Part shown: positions 53,347 through 62,800 of the stretch, in pieces
How the letters are laid out: each line of letters opens with the position of its first letter
Position numbering within the stretch: position 1 is the stretch's first letter
Assembly (NCBI RefSeq): GCF_026015625.1
Contig: NZ_JAPDVG010000001.1
Location: 1,426,001 to 1,490,000 of the forward strand
Reading direction: 5' to 3'
DNA from: Segatella copri
Lineage (GTDB): Bacteria; Bacteroidota; Bacteroidia; Bacteroidales; Bacteroidaceae
DNA: 64,000 bases
Program-made: the position numbers and the translations under genes
Notes under the pieces: generated by a model
Database searches by the model: none
The model's input: the letters and a program-made list of their open reading frames with translations, nothing else
Told to the model about the DNA's origin: nothing

Positions 53347-55542
53347 TTATTCCCCCTCCATCAAATCATGAACCAGTTTGATTTCGTAATACTCAATACC
53401 GGCTCCCAAAGCTTCCTTTATTTCGCTAAAAAGCTCCAATTCTGGATGAGCCTTCATGAAATCACGGATTTTCTTTTCATGGGCACTTGAAATCAGCGCC
53501 CGTAAACCAATCTTTCCCTCTTTCACATAAGGAGTAAGATGACCAATAATGGTGCCTTTTGTATAACCCCGCTTAGCAGCAATCTGATCTACCGTCATTC
53601 CCTGCATATAGAAATCATAACTTACCTCCTTCGAAGCGACTTTCGGCACCTTCGGTTCCTTCGGTTCATTCGGTTTCTTCTGTCTCCTTGACTTTCTGCC
53701 CGAACCGCTATCTGATGAGGCATCTGCATCCAACAGCAAGAACTGCGCCTTCTTTTTCAGATAATCTGTTACCGTGAATTCTGCACTACATTCATACTTC
53801 AAAAGCCGTTCTTTTAATTTTACATCCTCTGAGAAAACAGAGAAACGGTCTTCAAACTGTTTCCTAGCCACCTTGTTGTCTGTATCAAGATTCGACTTTC
53901 TGATTAAATCACTCAGAATGCCGATTTTGTCAAGAAAATACATAGCTCCCTTATGAATACGGTCTTGCAGCTCAGCCTGTCTTACATCAGGATTTCTGGC
54001 AAGCATACCCGTATACTGCACACGGAATTTATCCGATACGGCTATCAGACTCTTCAGCACCACCTGCAGCTTCTGATACTCGCTTACCACACGCGGATAT
54101 TTACCATTAAAAAACTCTACCAGGCAGCGCATCAGATGCTCATAGCTGGCTCTGATGGAATAAAAATCGAAGAGTTCGCTGATGCAATAAATGATGTATT
54201 GCAGCTCCAGACTGCTGATTTGCTCCTGACTAGGCGCAGCAAGCTGGCTGGTGAATGCATCCACCGTCTGACTGCTGATAATGGCTCCGCGAGAAAGCGG
54301 TTGACTGAGCACCATGCCCTCCAAAGTCTTGCAGCGGCTCAGCGCCACATAGGTCTGACCATGGGTAAAAGAATGAGAAGCATCGATGATGGCATGTTCG
54401 AAAGTAAGTCCCTGACTCTTGTGGATAGTTATCGCCCACGCCAGACGCAAAGGATACTGCATGAATTTTCCTTCCACCGTCTCCTCTATCTCCTTGGTTT
54501 TCTCGTTCAGCGTATATTTCGCATTGGTCCACTCCATTTTCTCCAGGTCAAACTCCTCGCCCGAATCCTTACTGCGAACGGTAATCTTGCTGCCGTCTTC
54601 ATCGGTCCTAACCCCTATCACCTCGCCTATCATACCATTATAAAAACGGTGCTGCGGGTCGTTCTTGATGAACATCACCTGTGCTCCCGGCTTCAATGTG
54701 AGCTTGAAATCGGCCGGATAAGATGTTTCCGGGAAATCGCCCTCTATATCTGCTGTAAAAGAAAATGACTGCGCAGGCAAGGCAGCAAGCTGCTGTTCGT
54801 TGATATACTGGGCAGGTGCATTATGGGTGGTAAGCCTGATATAATTGCCCTCCTTTGGTGGTACAAAATTTGGAATATAGCGCTGGTTCAGAGCCTGCAG
54901 CGTAGCTTCAGAAGCCTTGTTCTCCCTAATCTGGTTGAGCAGCGAGATAAACTGTTCATCCTGCTGCCTGTACACCTTTTTAAGTTCGATGGTGAGATAA
55001 CCCACCTGCTTCAGAGCGTTGCTGCTGAAGAAGAAAGGAGTATCATAATGCTGCCCCAGCAGATGCTCTTCCTGTGGCGTAACCACGGGTGCCAGCTGCT
55101 GCAAATCGCCTATCATCAGGAGCTGCACACCACCGAAAGGCAAATCGTGGCGCTTGCGATACTGGCGAAGCACAGAATCTACAGCATCGAGCAGATCGCT
55201 GCGCACCATACTGATTTCGTCGATAACGAGCAGGTCGATACTGCGGATGATATTGCGCTTGAGCTTGCTGAACTGATAGCGTTTCTGTTCGCCACTGCCA
55301 AAGGTCGTGCCCGGCACGTATGGCGAGAAGGGAAGCTGGAAGAACGAATGGATGGTCATTCCTCCGGCGTTGATGGCTGCAATGCCCGTAGGAGCAAGCA
55401 CAATCATTCGTTTTGGCGACTGTTCTTTCAATCGCTTGAGAAAGGTCGTCTTACCTGTGCCCGCCTTTCCGGTAAGGAAGAGGTTGGCACTTGTCTTTTC
55501 TATGATATTCCATGCCAGGATGGATTCTTCGTTCATTTCCAT
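53347..55542 (-). CDS. Pif1/RecD2-like helicase with C-terminal HTH domain
   Basis: 731 residues. SF1 DNA helicase. Walker A LTGKAGTGKTTF (~23-34), TGIAAINAGG, Walker B LLVIDEISMVRSDLLD, LLMIGDLQQLAPVV, and near 390 TIHKSQGLTFEHAIID and TYVALSRCKTLEG. From ~640 a basic linker (SGRKSRRQKKPNEPKEPKVPKV) joins a HTH_40-type domain (DFYMQGMTVDQIAAKRGYTKGTIIGHLTPYV). It follows the nitroreductase gene on the same strand. Role: probably replication-fork or repair helicase. Confidence 0.9.
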   Translation of the reverse strand: MEMNEESILAWNIIEKTSANLFLTGKAGTGKTTFLKRLKEQSPKRMIVLAPTGIAAINAGGMTIHSFFQLPFSPYVPGTTFGSGEQKRYQFSKLKRNIIRSIDLLVIDEISMVRSDLLDAVDSVLRQYRKRHDLPFGGVQLLMIGDLQQLAPVVTPQEEHLLGQHYDTPFFFSSNALKQVGYLTIELKKVYRQQDEQFISLLNQIRENKASEATLQALNQRYIPNFVPPKEGNYIRLTTHNAPAQYINEQQLAALPAQSFSFTADIEGDFPETSYPADFKLTLKPGAQVMFIKNDPQHRFYNGMIGEVIGVRTDEDGSKITVRSKDSGEEFDLEKMEWTNAKYTLNEKTKEIEETVEGKFMQYPLRLAWAITIHKSQGLTFEHAIIDASHSFTHGQTYVALSRCKTLEGMVLSQPLSRGAIISSQTVDAFTSQLAAPSQEQISSLELQYIIYCISELFDFYSIRASYEHLMRCLVEFFNGKYPRVVSEYQKLQVVLKSLIAVSDKFRVQYTGMLARNPDVRQAELQDRIHKGAMYFLDKIGILSDLIRKSNLDTDNKVARKQFEDRFSVFSEDVKLKERLLKYECSAEFTVTDYLKKKAQFLLLDADASSDSGSGRKSRRQKKPNEPKEPKVPKVASKEVSYDFYMQGMTVDQIAAKRGYTKGTIIGHLTPYVKEGKIGLRALISSAHEKKIRDFMKAHPELELFSEIKEALGAGIEYYEIKLVHDLMEGE

Positions 55543-55600
55543 ACAGCTTCGTTTTATACCAGTTTTTATACCAGAACTAGATTTCTTCTTATATTTAGAT

Positions 55601-56122
55601 CTAGATTTCTTCCGTGATTTCGCTCATCTCCTTACGCTTCTTCTCAGCGCGTGGACAGTCTTCGGCAATATGACCTATAGGGATAATTACCACCGCCTCA
55701 TAGCCCTCACGCGGAAAGAACTGCTGCATCTTCGCCGTATCGTAATTGCAGACCCAGCAGGTGCCCAGTCCCTTTTCGGTGGCAGCCAGACAGAGATGCT
55801 CTGCCGCTATCGCCACATCAATATCTCCATGCGGTTTCTCATCATATCTGCGCACCCAATTCTCATTCACGTTTTTCATACCTATAATATATATAGGAGC
55901 CGTCTTGAACCATTCGCGGTCGTAGCAATCCTGCAGTTTCTTCTTCGCCTCTTCTGAGCGCACGATGAGCCAGCGCCAAGGCTGCCTGTTCACTGCCGAT
56001 GGTGCCAGGCGCACACACTCCATGATATAGTCCAGATTCTCCTGGCTCACCGCCTCCGGAGTAAACTTGCGAGCCGAAAAACGCTCCTGGCTCAATGCCA
56101 ACATGTTATTCTTATCATTCAT
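55601..56122 (-). CDS. Nitroreductase family protein
   Basis: 173 residues. FMN-dependent NAD(P)H oxidoreductase. N-terminal RFSARKFTPEAV contacts FMN phosphate; MECVRLAPSAVNRQPWRWLIV and AAEHLCLAATEKGLGTCWVCNY are typical. C-terminal IPIGHIAEDCPRAEKKR. Substrate unknown. Promoter TACCTTTG at 56164-56171. Confidence 0.9.
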   Translation of the reverse strand: MNDKNNMLALSQERFSARKFTPEAVSQENLDYIMECVRLAPSAVNRQPWRWLIVRSEEAKKKLQDCYDREWFKTAPIYIIGMKNVNENWVRRYDEKPHGDIDVAIAAEHLCLAATEKGLGTCWVCNYDTAKMQQFFPREGYEAVVIIPIGHIAEDCPRAEKKRKEMSEITEEI

Positions 56123-56163
56123 ATCGTTCAGTTTTATGATGTTTCAATACTAGCTTATGACCA

Positions 56164-56171
56164 CAAAGGTA
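56164..56171 (-). promoter_or_regulatory. -7 element, nitroreductase
   Basis: TACCTTTG on the minus strand, 42 bp upstream of the start. Confidence 0.6.
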
Positions 56172-56235
56172 AGAATAAATTACGAAACGACAAAAAAACT
56201 TGAATGAAAAACTATCGTTTTCGGATTATTTTTTG

Positions 56236-56266
56236 TATTTTTGCACATCATACCAGGATTTCTGGT
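56236..56266 (+). promoter_or_regulatory. umuC promoter with overlapping inverted repeat
   Basis: TATTTTTG at 56236-56243 followed by CA. ACCAG (56252-56256) and CTGGT (56262-56266) form a symmetrical site across the expected start of transcription, well placed for repression, for example by an SOS-type regulator. This is inference. Confidence 0.5.
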
Positions 56267-56293
56267 GATAACAAGAGGTGTTAATGATAAGAT

Positions 56294-57679
56294 ATGATAG
56301 GACTGGCAGACTGCAACAACTTCTACTGTTCGTGCGAGCGAGTGTTTCGCCCCGACCTGACAGGAAAGCCCGTGGTTGTATTGAGCAACAACGACGGGTG
56401 CGTCATCGCACGCTCTGAAGAAGCCAAGGCATTGGGCTATAAGATGGGCGACCCGTTCTATCAGGTGAAGGAAAAACTGGAGGCTGAAGGAGTGGCTATC
56501 TTCTCGAGCAACTACACGCTCTACGGTTCGCTCTCCAACCGCGTGATGTCGATGCTATCCCATTATTCCCCACGCATCGACCAATACTCTATCGATGAGA
56601 GTTTCTTCGAGGCAGACGAATCAATGGCGAAAGTTTTCTTTCGGGAGCATGCGGAAGACCATCCTACTTTGTTCAATAAAATGACAATAGACGAACTATC
56701 AGAAAAGCCCGATAGCCTGCTCCATCGCTATGGCTCCAAAATATCGGCAGATGTACTTCGGGCTGTTGGAATCCCGATATCCGTAGGCATTGCAGAAACG
56801 AAGACATTGGCGAAAATCGGCTCTAAATTCGCCAAGAAATACAAGGGCTTCCAAGGCTGCTGCCTCATCGACACGGATGAACGGAGACACAAGGCGCTGT
56901 CTCTCTTCCCCATAGAAGATGTATGGGGAATTGGCAGGCAGATAGCCCGAAAGCTCGATTATATGGGCATCAGGACCGCCGCTCAGTTTGCCGACAAGAA
57001 AGAAAGTTGGGTCCGCAGCCATTTCAATATCACCACCCTAAGAACATGGAAAGAACTGAATGGCGAAAGCTGCATCAGCATCGAGGAATTGCCGCAGAAG
57101 AAGAGCATCTGCACCAGCAGGAGTTTTGCCGACGAGGGCATTACCGACAAAAATGTGATAGAAGAAGCCGTGGCTAATTTCGCTGTACGTTGTACAGAAA
57201 AATTAAGGAGACAAGGTAGCGTATGTCAGGGCATCACAGTGTTCGCATGGACTTCCCGTTTTAACGAGCATGTGCCTGAATACACCATCCACGATTCCCT
57301 CACCCTGCCCATCGCCACTAATGCGCAGGAAGAAATAGTAGGTGCCGCCCTCAGTATTCTCCGTGCCAAATACCCGAAACCGATGGCAGACAGCAGGCCC
57401 GATCACCCCGACATGTCGTTTCACTTCAAGAAAGCTGGCGTTATCCTGTGGCAAATCTCACCCGACCATCCTCGCCAGCAAGACCTCTTCGACCCCATCG
57501 ACCGAAGCAAGCAAAAAAAGCTGATGGAGGCTATCGACGCCATCAACCGGAAGAATGGTTATGGCACCATACGCCAGGCCATACAAGGCACAGACTGCCG
57601 ATTCGACCTGAAACGCGAGTACATGTCGAAGCAGTTTACCACGAACATCCATGATATTCTAAAAGTAAAAACTCAATGA
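56294..57679 (+). CDS. umuC: Y-family DNA polymerase (UmuC)
   Basis: 461 residues; E. coli UmuC has 422. Translesion polymerase. Active-site D6 ([12 protein letters not shown]) and D101-E102 (YSIDESFF); [19 protein letters not shown] is characteristic. Right after the catalytic DE there is an extra segment of roughly 25 residues ([21 protein letters not shown] onward). The C-terminus ends [10 protein letters not shown] ... [16 protein letters not shown]. It is followed by umuD, 25 bp away, the reverse of the usual umuD-umuC order. Confidence 0.93.
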   Translation: MIGLADCNNFYCSCERVFRPDLTGKPVVVLSNNDGCVIARSEEAKALGYKMGDPFYQVKEKLEAEGVAIFSSNYTLYGSLSNRVMSMLSHYSPRIDQYSIDESFFEADESMAKVFFREHAEDHPTLFNKMTIDELSEKPDSLLHRYGSKISADVLRAVGIPISVGIAETKTLAKIGSKFAKKYKGFQGCCLIDTDERRHKALSLFPIEDVWGIGRQIARKLDYMGIRTAAQFADKKESWVRSHFNITTLRTWKELNGESCISIEELPQKKSICTSRSFADEGITDKNVIEEAVANFAVRCTEKLRRQGSVCQGITVFAWTSRFNEHVPEYTIHDSLTLPIATNAQEEIVGAALSILRAKYPKPMADSRPDHPDMSFHFKKAGVILWQISPDHPRQQDLFDPIDRSKQKKLMEAIDAINRKNGYGTIRQAIQGTDCRFDLKREYMSKQFTTNIHDILKVKTQ

Positions 57680-57704
57680 GAGGCAGAATAAGCCCATTCT
57701 AAAA

Positions 57705-58190
57705 ATGAGTTCCATAAATAAGAAAAACAAGATGAATAAGAATAACGATAACAAGATAAAACTGACATTTCACCCTGCGGAATTCGGAGCCAAGATGCCT
57801 ATTCCGCTGGCAGAGCAAAGCGTAAAAGCAGGCTTCCCTTCGCCAGCCCAAGACTATATGGAGGGAGAGATAGACCTCAACGATATTCTGGTTCGCCATC
57901 GTGAGGCCACCTTCTACGTGCGCATATCTGGCGACAGCATGCAGGATGCAGGCATTCTGGACGGTGATCTCGCTGTAGTTGACCGGCAGATAGAACCCTC
58001 AAACGGCAATTTCGTCATCGCCTTCGTAGATGGCGAATTCACCATCAAGCAGTTCAAGATGGACGAGAGCGGCACCTTCGGCTGGCTCATCCCATGGAAC
58101 AAGAACTTCTCCCCTATCAGGGTAGATGAAACCAACCGCTTCATGATTTGGGGCGTGGTTACCTATGTGATTCATCAGATTGCGGAATGA
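57705..58190 (+). CDS. umuD: UmuD, self-cleaving polymerase V subunit
   Basis: 161 residues (an alternative start is Met10, 57732). S24/LexA-like. Cleavage site A42-G43 (SVKAGFPSP), catalytic S78 (RISGDSMQDAGI) and K115 (EFTIKQF). The N-terminal arm lacks a DNA-binding domain, so it is UmuD rather than LexA. RecA-stimulated cleavage produces UmuD', which forms Pol V with UmuC. Length and residues normal. Confidence 0.93.
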   Translation: MSSINKKNKMNKNNDNKIKLTFHPAEFGAKMPIPLAEQSVKAGFPSPAQDYMEGEIDLNDILVRHREATFYVRISGDSMQDAGILDGDLAVVDRQIEPSNGNFVIAFVDGEFTIKQFKMDESGTFGWLIPWNKNFSPIRVDETNRFMIWGVVTYVIHQIAE

Positions 58191-58215
58191 TAAAAAAGAG
58201 AAATTGAAGAGATAG

Positions 58216-58255
58216 AAAAACCGGGATGCTTCGAATAAAAAACATCCCGGTTTTT
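58216..58255. terminator. Bidirectional terminator between umuD and the sugar transporter
   Basis: AAAAACCGGGATG (58216-58228) pairs exactly with CATCCCGGTTTTT (58243-58255). Confidence 0.9.
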
Positions 58256-58294
58256 ATGTTTATTATAACGATTATTTATTATAACTATTGCCTT

Positions 58295-59602
58295 TTATGC
58301 TTCCTGCTTCTTATACCCCACAAGTCCGTACCAAAGGATAACGAACTCGCAGAAGAGAGGAACGAGCCAGGTGAACTGCCACGAACCGATATAATCGGCA
58401 AGCAAACCCTGAAGCACAGGGAATACTGCACCACCGAAAACTCCCATCATAAACACGCCCGAAGCCTTGGAAGTATATTCCTTCAAGCCATCCACCGCCA
58501 AAGTAAAGATGCAACTCCACATCACACTATGAAATAATCCCACAGCAGCCATCAGCCAGAGATTCTCGGTAAACATGGAAACAGACATCAATACGATTGC
58601 CGCCACCGTAACGGTGATGAGCATAGGGCGAGGTGCCACGTTCTTCAAACCGGCAGAAACCATTCTGCCAATCATGAATCCACCCCAATAGAGTGTGGCA
58701 AGAAGGGCTGGAGAAAAATCGTAACCATGTCCCATCAAATCCATTGCATGGAGATTCATATTGTTGCCGATTCCCACCTCGGTTCCCACATAGAAGAAGA
58801 TGGTAATCACACCATATTTCAAATGGCGGAACGACCAGATGCTGCGTTTCTTCGCATTTCTGGAATCATCAAAAGGAGTTGTCTTTCCTTCAGATTCCAC
58901 ATTTTGAGTTTCCTCTCTCGTACCCTCAATGTCTGGAAGATTCGCCTTGGAAGTGCTCCATGTTGTAAAGGCAATGATGAGCATCATTACCAGGAATGGA
59001 ATGGTGAGCTGGTTGGCAGAAACACAATCCAGGGACACACCTGCAAACATCACGCCCGTTACGAAGAATGGAGCGATGGTAGTTCCGAAAGAATTCACCG
59101 CACAGGTGAAGTTCATGCGCTGCACCGGTTGGGTTCCCGGCAAAGGATAGGCAGCAATGTAAGGATTGATCACCACCTGAAGCATTGCCGCTGACGTACC
59201 CATCAGATAAGATCCGAAAAGGAAAACGAAATATCCGAATGGTACGAAATCCTGCGAGAGATGCACGCCTGCCCCACCCCAATATTCAGCAATCAGCGCC
59301 GAAGCAAGATAGAAGGCAAGTCCCAGCACCATTACCAGCATCGAACGGATGAGCGTCTTTTTATAGCCCACTTTGTTGAGCAAGCGTCCCGTCTTCGCAC
59401 TATTGAGCAGATAGCCCAGGAAGAAAGCGAAGGAGATGAGCGTTGCCAGGGAGTTCTTGGTAGTGGTAACCTCCGAGAGGAAGGCTATCTTCAAGGGACC
59501 CTGACACTGACCGTTGACGGTAGTAAGGAAGCCCACTATAAAATAGATGAATGTCAGGAGTAGAAATGGTCCTGCACTCCTAAGCGTTATCGATTGTTTC
59601 AT
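58295..59602 (-). CDS. FucP-type sugar MFS transporter
   Basis: 435 residues, 12 membrane segments. FucP/GluP family: FIYFIVGFLTTVNGQCQGPLKIAF near the N-terminus, then FAFFLGYLLNSAKTGRLLNKVGYKKTL, and QPVQRMNFTCAVNSFGTTIAPFF. It acts as a proton symporter for a sugar or polyol. It lies 108 bp downstream of the mannitol dehydrogenase, with a hairpin in the gap, and belongs to the same operon. Substrate may be mannitol, fructose or a related compound; not shown. Confidence 0.88.
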   Translation of the reverse strand: MKQSITLRSAGPFLLLTFIYFIVGFLTTVNGQCQGPLKIAFLSEVTTTKNSLATLISFAFFLGYLLNSAKTGRLLNKVGYKKTLIRSMLVMVLGLAFYLASALIAEYWGGAGVHLSQDFVPFGYFVFLFGSYLMGTSAAMLQVVINPYIAAYPLPGTQPVQRMNFTCAVNSFGTTIAPFFVTGVMFAGVSLDCVSANQLTIPFLVMMLIIAFTTWSTSKANLPDIEGTREETQNVESEGKTTPFDDSRNAKKRSIWSFRHLKYGVITIFFYVGTEVGIGNNMNLHAMDLMGHGYDFSPALLATLYWGGFMIGRMVSAGLKNVAPRPMLITVTVAAIVLMSVSMFTENLWLMAAVGLFHSVMWSCIFTLAVDGLKEYTSKASGVFMMGVFGGAVFPVLQGLLADYIGSWQFTWLVPLFCEFVILWYGLVGYKKQEA

Positions 59603-59639
59603 GTTTATCTAGGTTTAAATTAGAGAAAGTTACGCTATC

Positions 59640-59683
59640 GTCAGGTGTTTCGACGAATTAAACAATCCATAAAAACACCTGAC
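59640..59683. repeat. Inverted repeat between dehydrogenase and transporter genes
   Basis: GTCAGGTGTTT (59640-59650) pairs with AAACACCTGAC (59673-59683), 22-nt loop. No T-run on the minus strand, so it may be an mRNA processing or stability element. Confidence 0.6.
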
Positions 59684-59710
59684 TCTTATTTTCAAGAGTT
59701 TCTCTCTATA

Positions 59711-61207
59711 TTACAAGATTTCATCTTCCAAAACCTTCATGGCACCCTTTGCCTTGATGTCTTCTACCATCTTCAAGTAAAGCTCTACGAAATGAGGAGC
59801 AGCCTTGAGATCGGTACTTGTAAAGGCTGAAATGCCGAGAAAATTGAGCGCATCATCGCTATCGATGGCCTTATGGTCATCAACGGTAAGCCATGGATCT
59901 GCCACTTCGAATGCATCACCATTGTCATCTACCTGATACTTCAGATAATGACGGTAAGCAGCAAAGAGGTAAGCCACACGCTTGAACTCCACATTCTGGC
60001 GCTTGCCAGAAGCATCATCAGCAATCATCTTCTCCAGGTTCGGCATTACGTAAACCGGGAACTTGCTGGCACCATCGAAGCAGAGACGAGCCACCTGGTC
60101 GCTGACCATGCGGTTGCCGAAGCGCTCAACCAGGCACTGCTTGTATGCCTCGAGATCAGTATCCTTTGGAGCTGGCACGTAAGGAGTAATGTCATCGTCC
60201 ATGAAGGCACGTACAAACTTACGGATTCTCTCATCGTGCATGGCTGCATCTACCTTGCGGTAACCGCCGAGGAAAGATGGATAAGAGAGCAATGTATGAG
60301 AAGCATTCAGGAGAGAAAGCTTCATATTCTCGAAGGCAGTCACATCGTCGGTCATCTGAGCGCCCACGGTTTCCCATGCTGGGCGACCGGCTGCAAAATT
60401 ATCCTCTACTACCCACTGGATGAAATCCTCGCAATAAACAGGAGCCTCATCGCAAGTGCCGTTCTGAGCATTCAGTCGCTCGATGTCGGCAGGACGAGTA
60501 GCTGGAGTAATGCGGTCAACCATTGAGTTAGGGAAGGTAACGTTCTCCTCCATCCAGGCAGCGAGTTCCTTGTCCTGAGCTTCCACGAAAGTCATGAAAG
60601 CCTTGCGGGCTGTATTGCCATTGTGCTGCAGATTATCGCAGGAAAGGATAGTGATAGGACCATTGCCTGCTGCCTTGCGGCGGCGCAATCCCTCGGCTAC
60701 ATATCCGAAGGCTGTAACCGGCTTGGCAGGATTCTCGATATCGTGAGCCACCTGCGCATTGTCGAGCATGAATTCGCCACTCTGACGTGAAATGTTGTAT
60801 CCGCCCTCGGTGATAGTGAGGGTGATGATCTTGATATCCTTAGACGCAATCTTGTTCAGAATCTGTTCCTGCTCCTCAATGCCCCAATAGAGTTCAACGA
60901 GCGCACCCAACTGAAAAACCTGGATGCTGTCGTCGCATCCACATACGGTAAGGGTGTATTCACCGTCCTGCTTCTTCAGGGCGTGGTAGAGACGCTCATC
61001 GCCTGGGAGAATCATTGCTCCACAGATACCCCAGTTCTGCTGGGTATTGTTCTCGAGGAGCATGTTGGTCATGAACTCCAGATGAGCACGATGGAAGTTA
61101 CCTACTCCGAAGTGCAGGATACCTGCCTTTACCAAACTGCGGTTATAAGCACAACCTTTTACTACCTGAGCTGCATTTGCTGCGTTTGCATTCATTAAAT
61201 TTGCCAT
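59711..61207 (-). CDS. Mannitol dehydrogenase family protein (mannitol 2-dehydrogenase likely)
   Basis: 498 residues from Met at 61207; the frame is open to 61378, but the promoter (61310-61317) lies within that extension. A second in-frame Met (MNKQ, ~61249) is possible. Polyol-specific long-chain dehydrogenase: GVGNFHRAHLEFM (NAD+ fold, ~35), ITEGGYNI, SCDNLQHNG, VDRITPATRP, then MKLSLLNASHTLLSYPSFL with the catalytic Lys and His. Oxidises mannitol to fructose; fructuronate reductase (UxuB) is the alternative. A LacI regulator and transporter are adjacent. Confidence 0.88.
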   Translation of the reverse strand: MANLMNANAANAAQVVKGCAYNRSLVKAGILHFGVGNFHRAHLEFMTNMLLENNTQQNWGICGAMILPGDERLYHALKKQDGEYTLTVCGCDDSIQVFQLGALVELYWGIEEQEQILNKIASKDIKIITLTITEGGYNISRQSGEFMLDNAQVAHDIENPAKPVTAFGYVAEGLRRRKAAGNGPITILSCDNLQHNGNTARKAFMTFVEAQDKELAAWMEENVTFPNSMVDRITPATRPADIERLNAQNGTCDEAPVYCEDFIQWVVEDNFAAGRPAWETVGAQMTDDVTAFENMKLSLLNASHTLLSYPSFLGGYRKVDAAMHDERIRKFVRAFMDDDITPYVPAPKDTDLEAYKQCLVERFGNRMVSDQVARLCFDGASKFPVYVMPNLEKMIADDASGKRQNVEFKRVAYLFAAYRHYLKYQVDDNGDAFEVADPWLTVDDHKAIDSDDALNFLGISAFTSTDLKAAPHFVELYLKMVEDIKAKGAMKVLEDEIL

Positions 61208-61309
61208 AATTCTTTTATTGTTAGCTGTAAATATTAATTGTTTATTCATTTTTGGGGAAGCAAGTAGCCGAGGAGTTTCCTCAGCTATCTTATCTCCCGT
61301 TTCCGATGG

Positions 61310-61317
61310 CAAAGATA
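61310..61317 (-). promoter_or_regulatory. -7 element of the dehydrogenase-transporter operon
   Basis: TATCTTTG followed by CC on the minus strand; three GCAAACGTT sites lie 46-93 bp upstream. Confidence 0.65.
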
Positions 61318-61362
61318 TTGCGTTTTTTCGAGATAAAAAGATATTTTTTTCGAAAAAAACTT

Positions 61363-61402
61363 GCAAACGTTCCCGCAAACGTTCCCAATTTCTGCAAACG
61401 TT
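61363..61402. promoter_or_regulatory. Three GCAAACGTT sites, candidate LacI-type operators
   Basis: Direct copies at 61363-61371, 61375-61383 and 61394-61402 (starts 12 and 19 bp apart). The core AAACGTT is typical of LacI-family half-sites. They lie between the regulator gene and the dehydrogenase promoter. Confidence 0.6.
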
Positions 61403-61418
61403 TTAAATACTTTCAGGC

Positions 61419-61458
61419 GATTACCGAGAACCACTTTCTAGTGATTACCGGAAACCAC
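61419..61458. repeat. Tandem 24-bp repeat with GATTACCG core
   Basis: GATTACCGAGAACCAC (61419-61434) and GATTACCGGAAACCAC (61443-61458) are direct repeats 24 bp apart, 14 of 16 identical, ending 10 bp before the regulator stop codon. Confidence 0.55.
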
Positions 61459-61467
61459 GAAGTTTGA

Positions 61468-62472
61468 TTATTCTCCCGTAGATTCTCTACATTTCATCGT
61501 GGTCTTCAACACCACCTGTCTATCTTCCATCTCCGGATTATTGATTTTCTCCATCACCAGTTCTGCCGCCTTTCTGCCCATCTCCTCCAACGGAGGCTCC
61601 ATAGTAGTAATCTGAGGAGATACGATGGTTGATAGTTCGGTACCCGAAAAACCAGCCACGAAAATCTCTTCCGGCACCCGTCTACCCAAGGCACGGAGTC
61701 GATTCTGCGCACCTATCGCCAAAGTATCAGTAAAGGCGAAGACGGCATCAAATTCCACCTTATTATATATAAGACGGTCGATGGCATCAGCTCCATCCTT
61801 GAAGGTCATTCCCGTCTTCACAATCAGCTCCGGGTCGAAGAGATGGAATTTCTCCATCGCCTCACGATAACCCAAGCCTCGCTGATAGGCATTATAAATG
61901 TCGTCGGGTCCCTGCAGATAGACGATGCGCTTCCTGCCCAGGCGGATAAGATGCTCTACCATGAAATAAGAATCAACATTATCATCCACCATCACCTGCG
62001 GCATTTTCAATCCGTATGGAATGCGGTCGTAGAAGACTATCGCCATACCATCTGCTGCCAACTGCTGATACATTTCTATGTTCTTGCGGTAGCTGCAGAG
62101 GCTCACAATCAGACCATCTACCATAAACTGCTCCATCATCTTCAGGTTCTCCAACTCCCGCTCCGGTTTCTCATCGCTCTCGGCAATCATCACCTTCTGG
62201 TTCTTTTTGTAGAGCACGTCCTGAATACCATTAATCACCTGCGAAGCATAAGGGGTATGCATCTCCGGCACGATGACACCAATGGTGTTCGTACGCCCCA
62301 TCTTCAGGTTCATCGCCACCGGATTGCGCTTGTAGCCGAGTCGTTTTGCCTCTTCCACCACCATCTCGCGCGTCTCCTTGCGAATGTTCTTGTCATCCGT
62401 CAACGCTCTGGAAACAGTGGAGACCGAGATGCAGAGAGAACGGGCTATATCCTTAATTGTAACATGTTTCAT
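61468..62472 (-). CDS. LacI family transcriptional regulator
   Basis: 334 residues from Met at 62472; the -7 element at 62521-62528 excludes the longer start. N-terminal HTH: VTIKDIARSLCISVSTVSRALTDD and the hinge RNPVAMNLKMGRTNTIGVIVP. The rest is a periplasmic-binding-protein-like effector domain (residues ~60-334) with DGLIVSLCSYR, VDDNVDSYFMVEHLIRLG and FAFTDTLAIGAQNRLRALG. It likely controls the adjacent dehydrogenase and transporter genes in response to a sugar or polyol. Confidence 0.93.
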   Translation of the reverse strand: MKHVTIKDIARSLCISVSTVSRALTDDKNIRKETREMVVEEAKRLGYKRNPVAMNLKMGRTNTIGVIVPEMHTPYASQVINGIQDVLYKKNQKVMIAESDEKPERELENLKMMEQFMVDGLIVSLCSYRKNIEMYQQLAADGMAIVFYDRIPYGLKMPQVMVDDNVDSYFMVEHLIRLGRKRIVYLQGPDDIYNAYQRGLGYREAMEKFHLFDPELIVKTGMTFKDGADAIDRLIYNKVEFDAVFAFTDTLAIGAQNRLRALGRRVPEEIFVAGFSGTELSTIVSPQITTMEPPLEEMGRKAAELVMEKINNPEMEDRQVVLKTTMKCRESTGE

Positions 62473-62520
62473 AATGATGTTTTTTATTAAAAAATCGTTC
62501 GTCTTTTGAAGTTGTCGATG

Positions 62521-62528
62521 CAAATATA
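62521..62528 (-). promoter_or_regulatory. -7 element, LacI-type regulator
   Basis: TATATTTG followed by CA on the minus strand, 49 bp upstream of the ATG at 62472. Confidence 0.6.
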
Positions 62529-62675
62529 CAACTTTTCCTTTAAACCGACAACATTTCTCGAAAAAATGCTCATAAAAATGCTATCTGAATATTACATTTT
62601 ACAAGTTCATCTTACTAAATCTAAAATGAGAACGATTGCAACAAGCTTCAATCCCATATTTCTACCCATCTTCCT

Positions 62676-62705
62676 TTGCCTCCTCATTAAAAAGTTGTAC
62701 CTTTG
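62676..62705 (+). promoter_or_regulatory. Promoter of the NADH dehydrogenase gene
   Basis: TTG at 62676-62678, 19-nt spacer, TACCTTTG at 62698-62705 followed by CA; leader of about 90 nt. Confidence 0.65.
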
Positions 62706-62800
62706 CAGTCGAATTTTCAGCAAGAACCAGGCATTACGCCTTATAGAGAACAGAATTTTCAGCAAATATATGTAATTAATATGTAAAAACAGCAGTAGTT

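Noticed and set aside
61208..61378. Upstream extension of the mannitol dehydrogenase
   Set aside because: The promoter and start of the leader lie inside it, and family length fits the Met at 61207.
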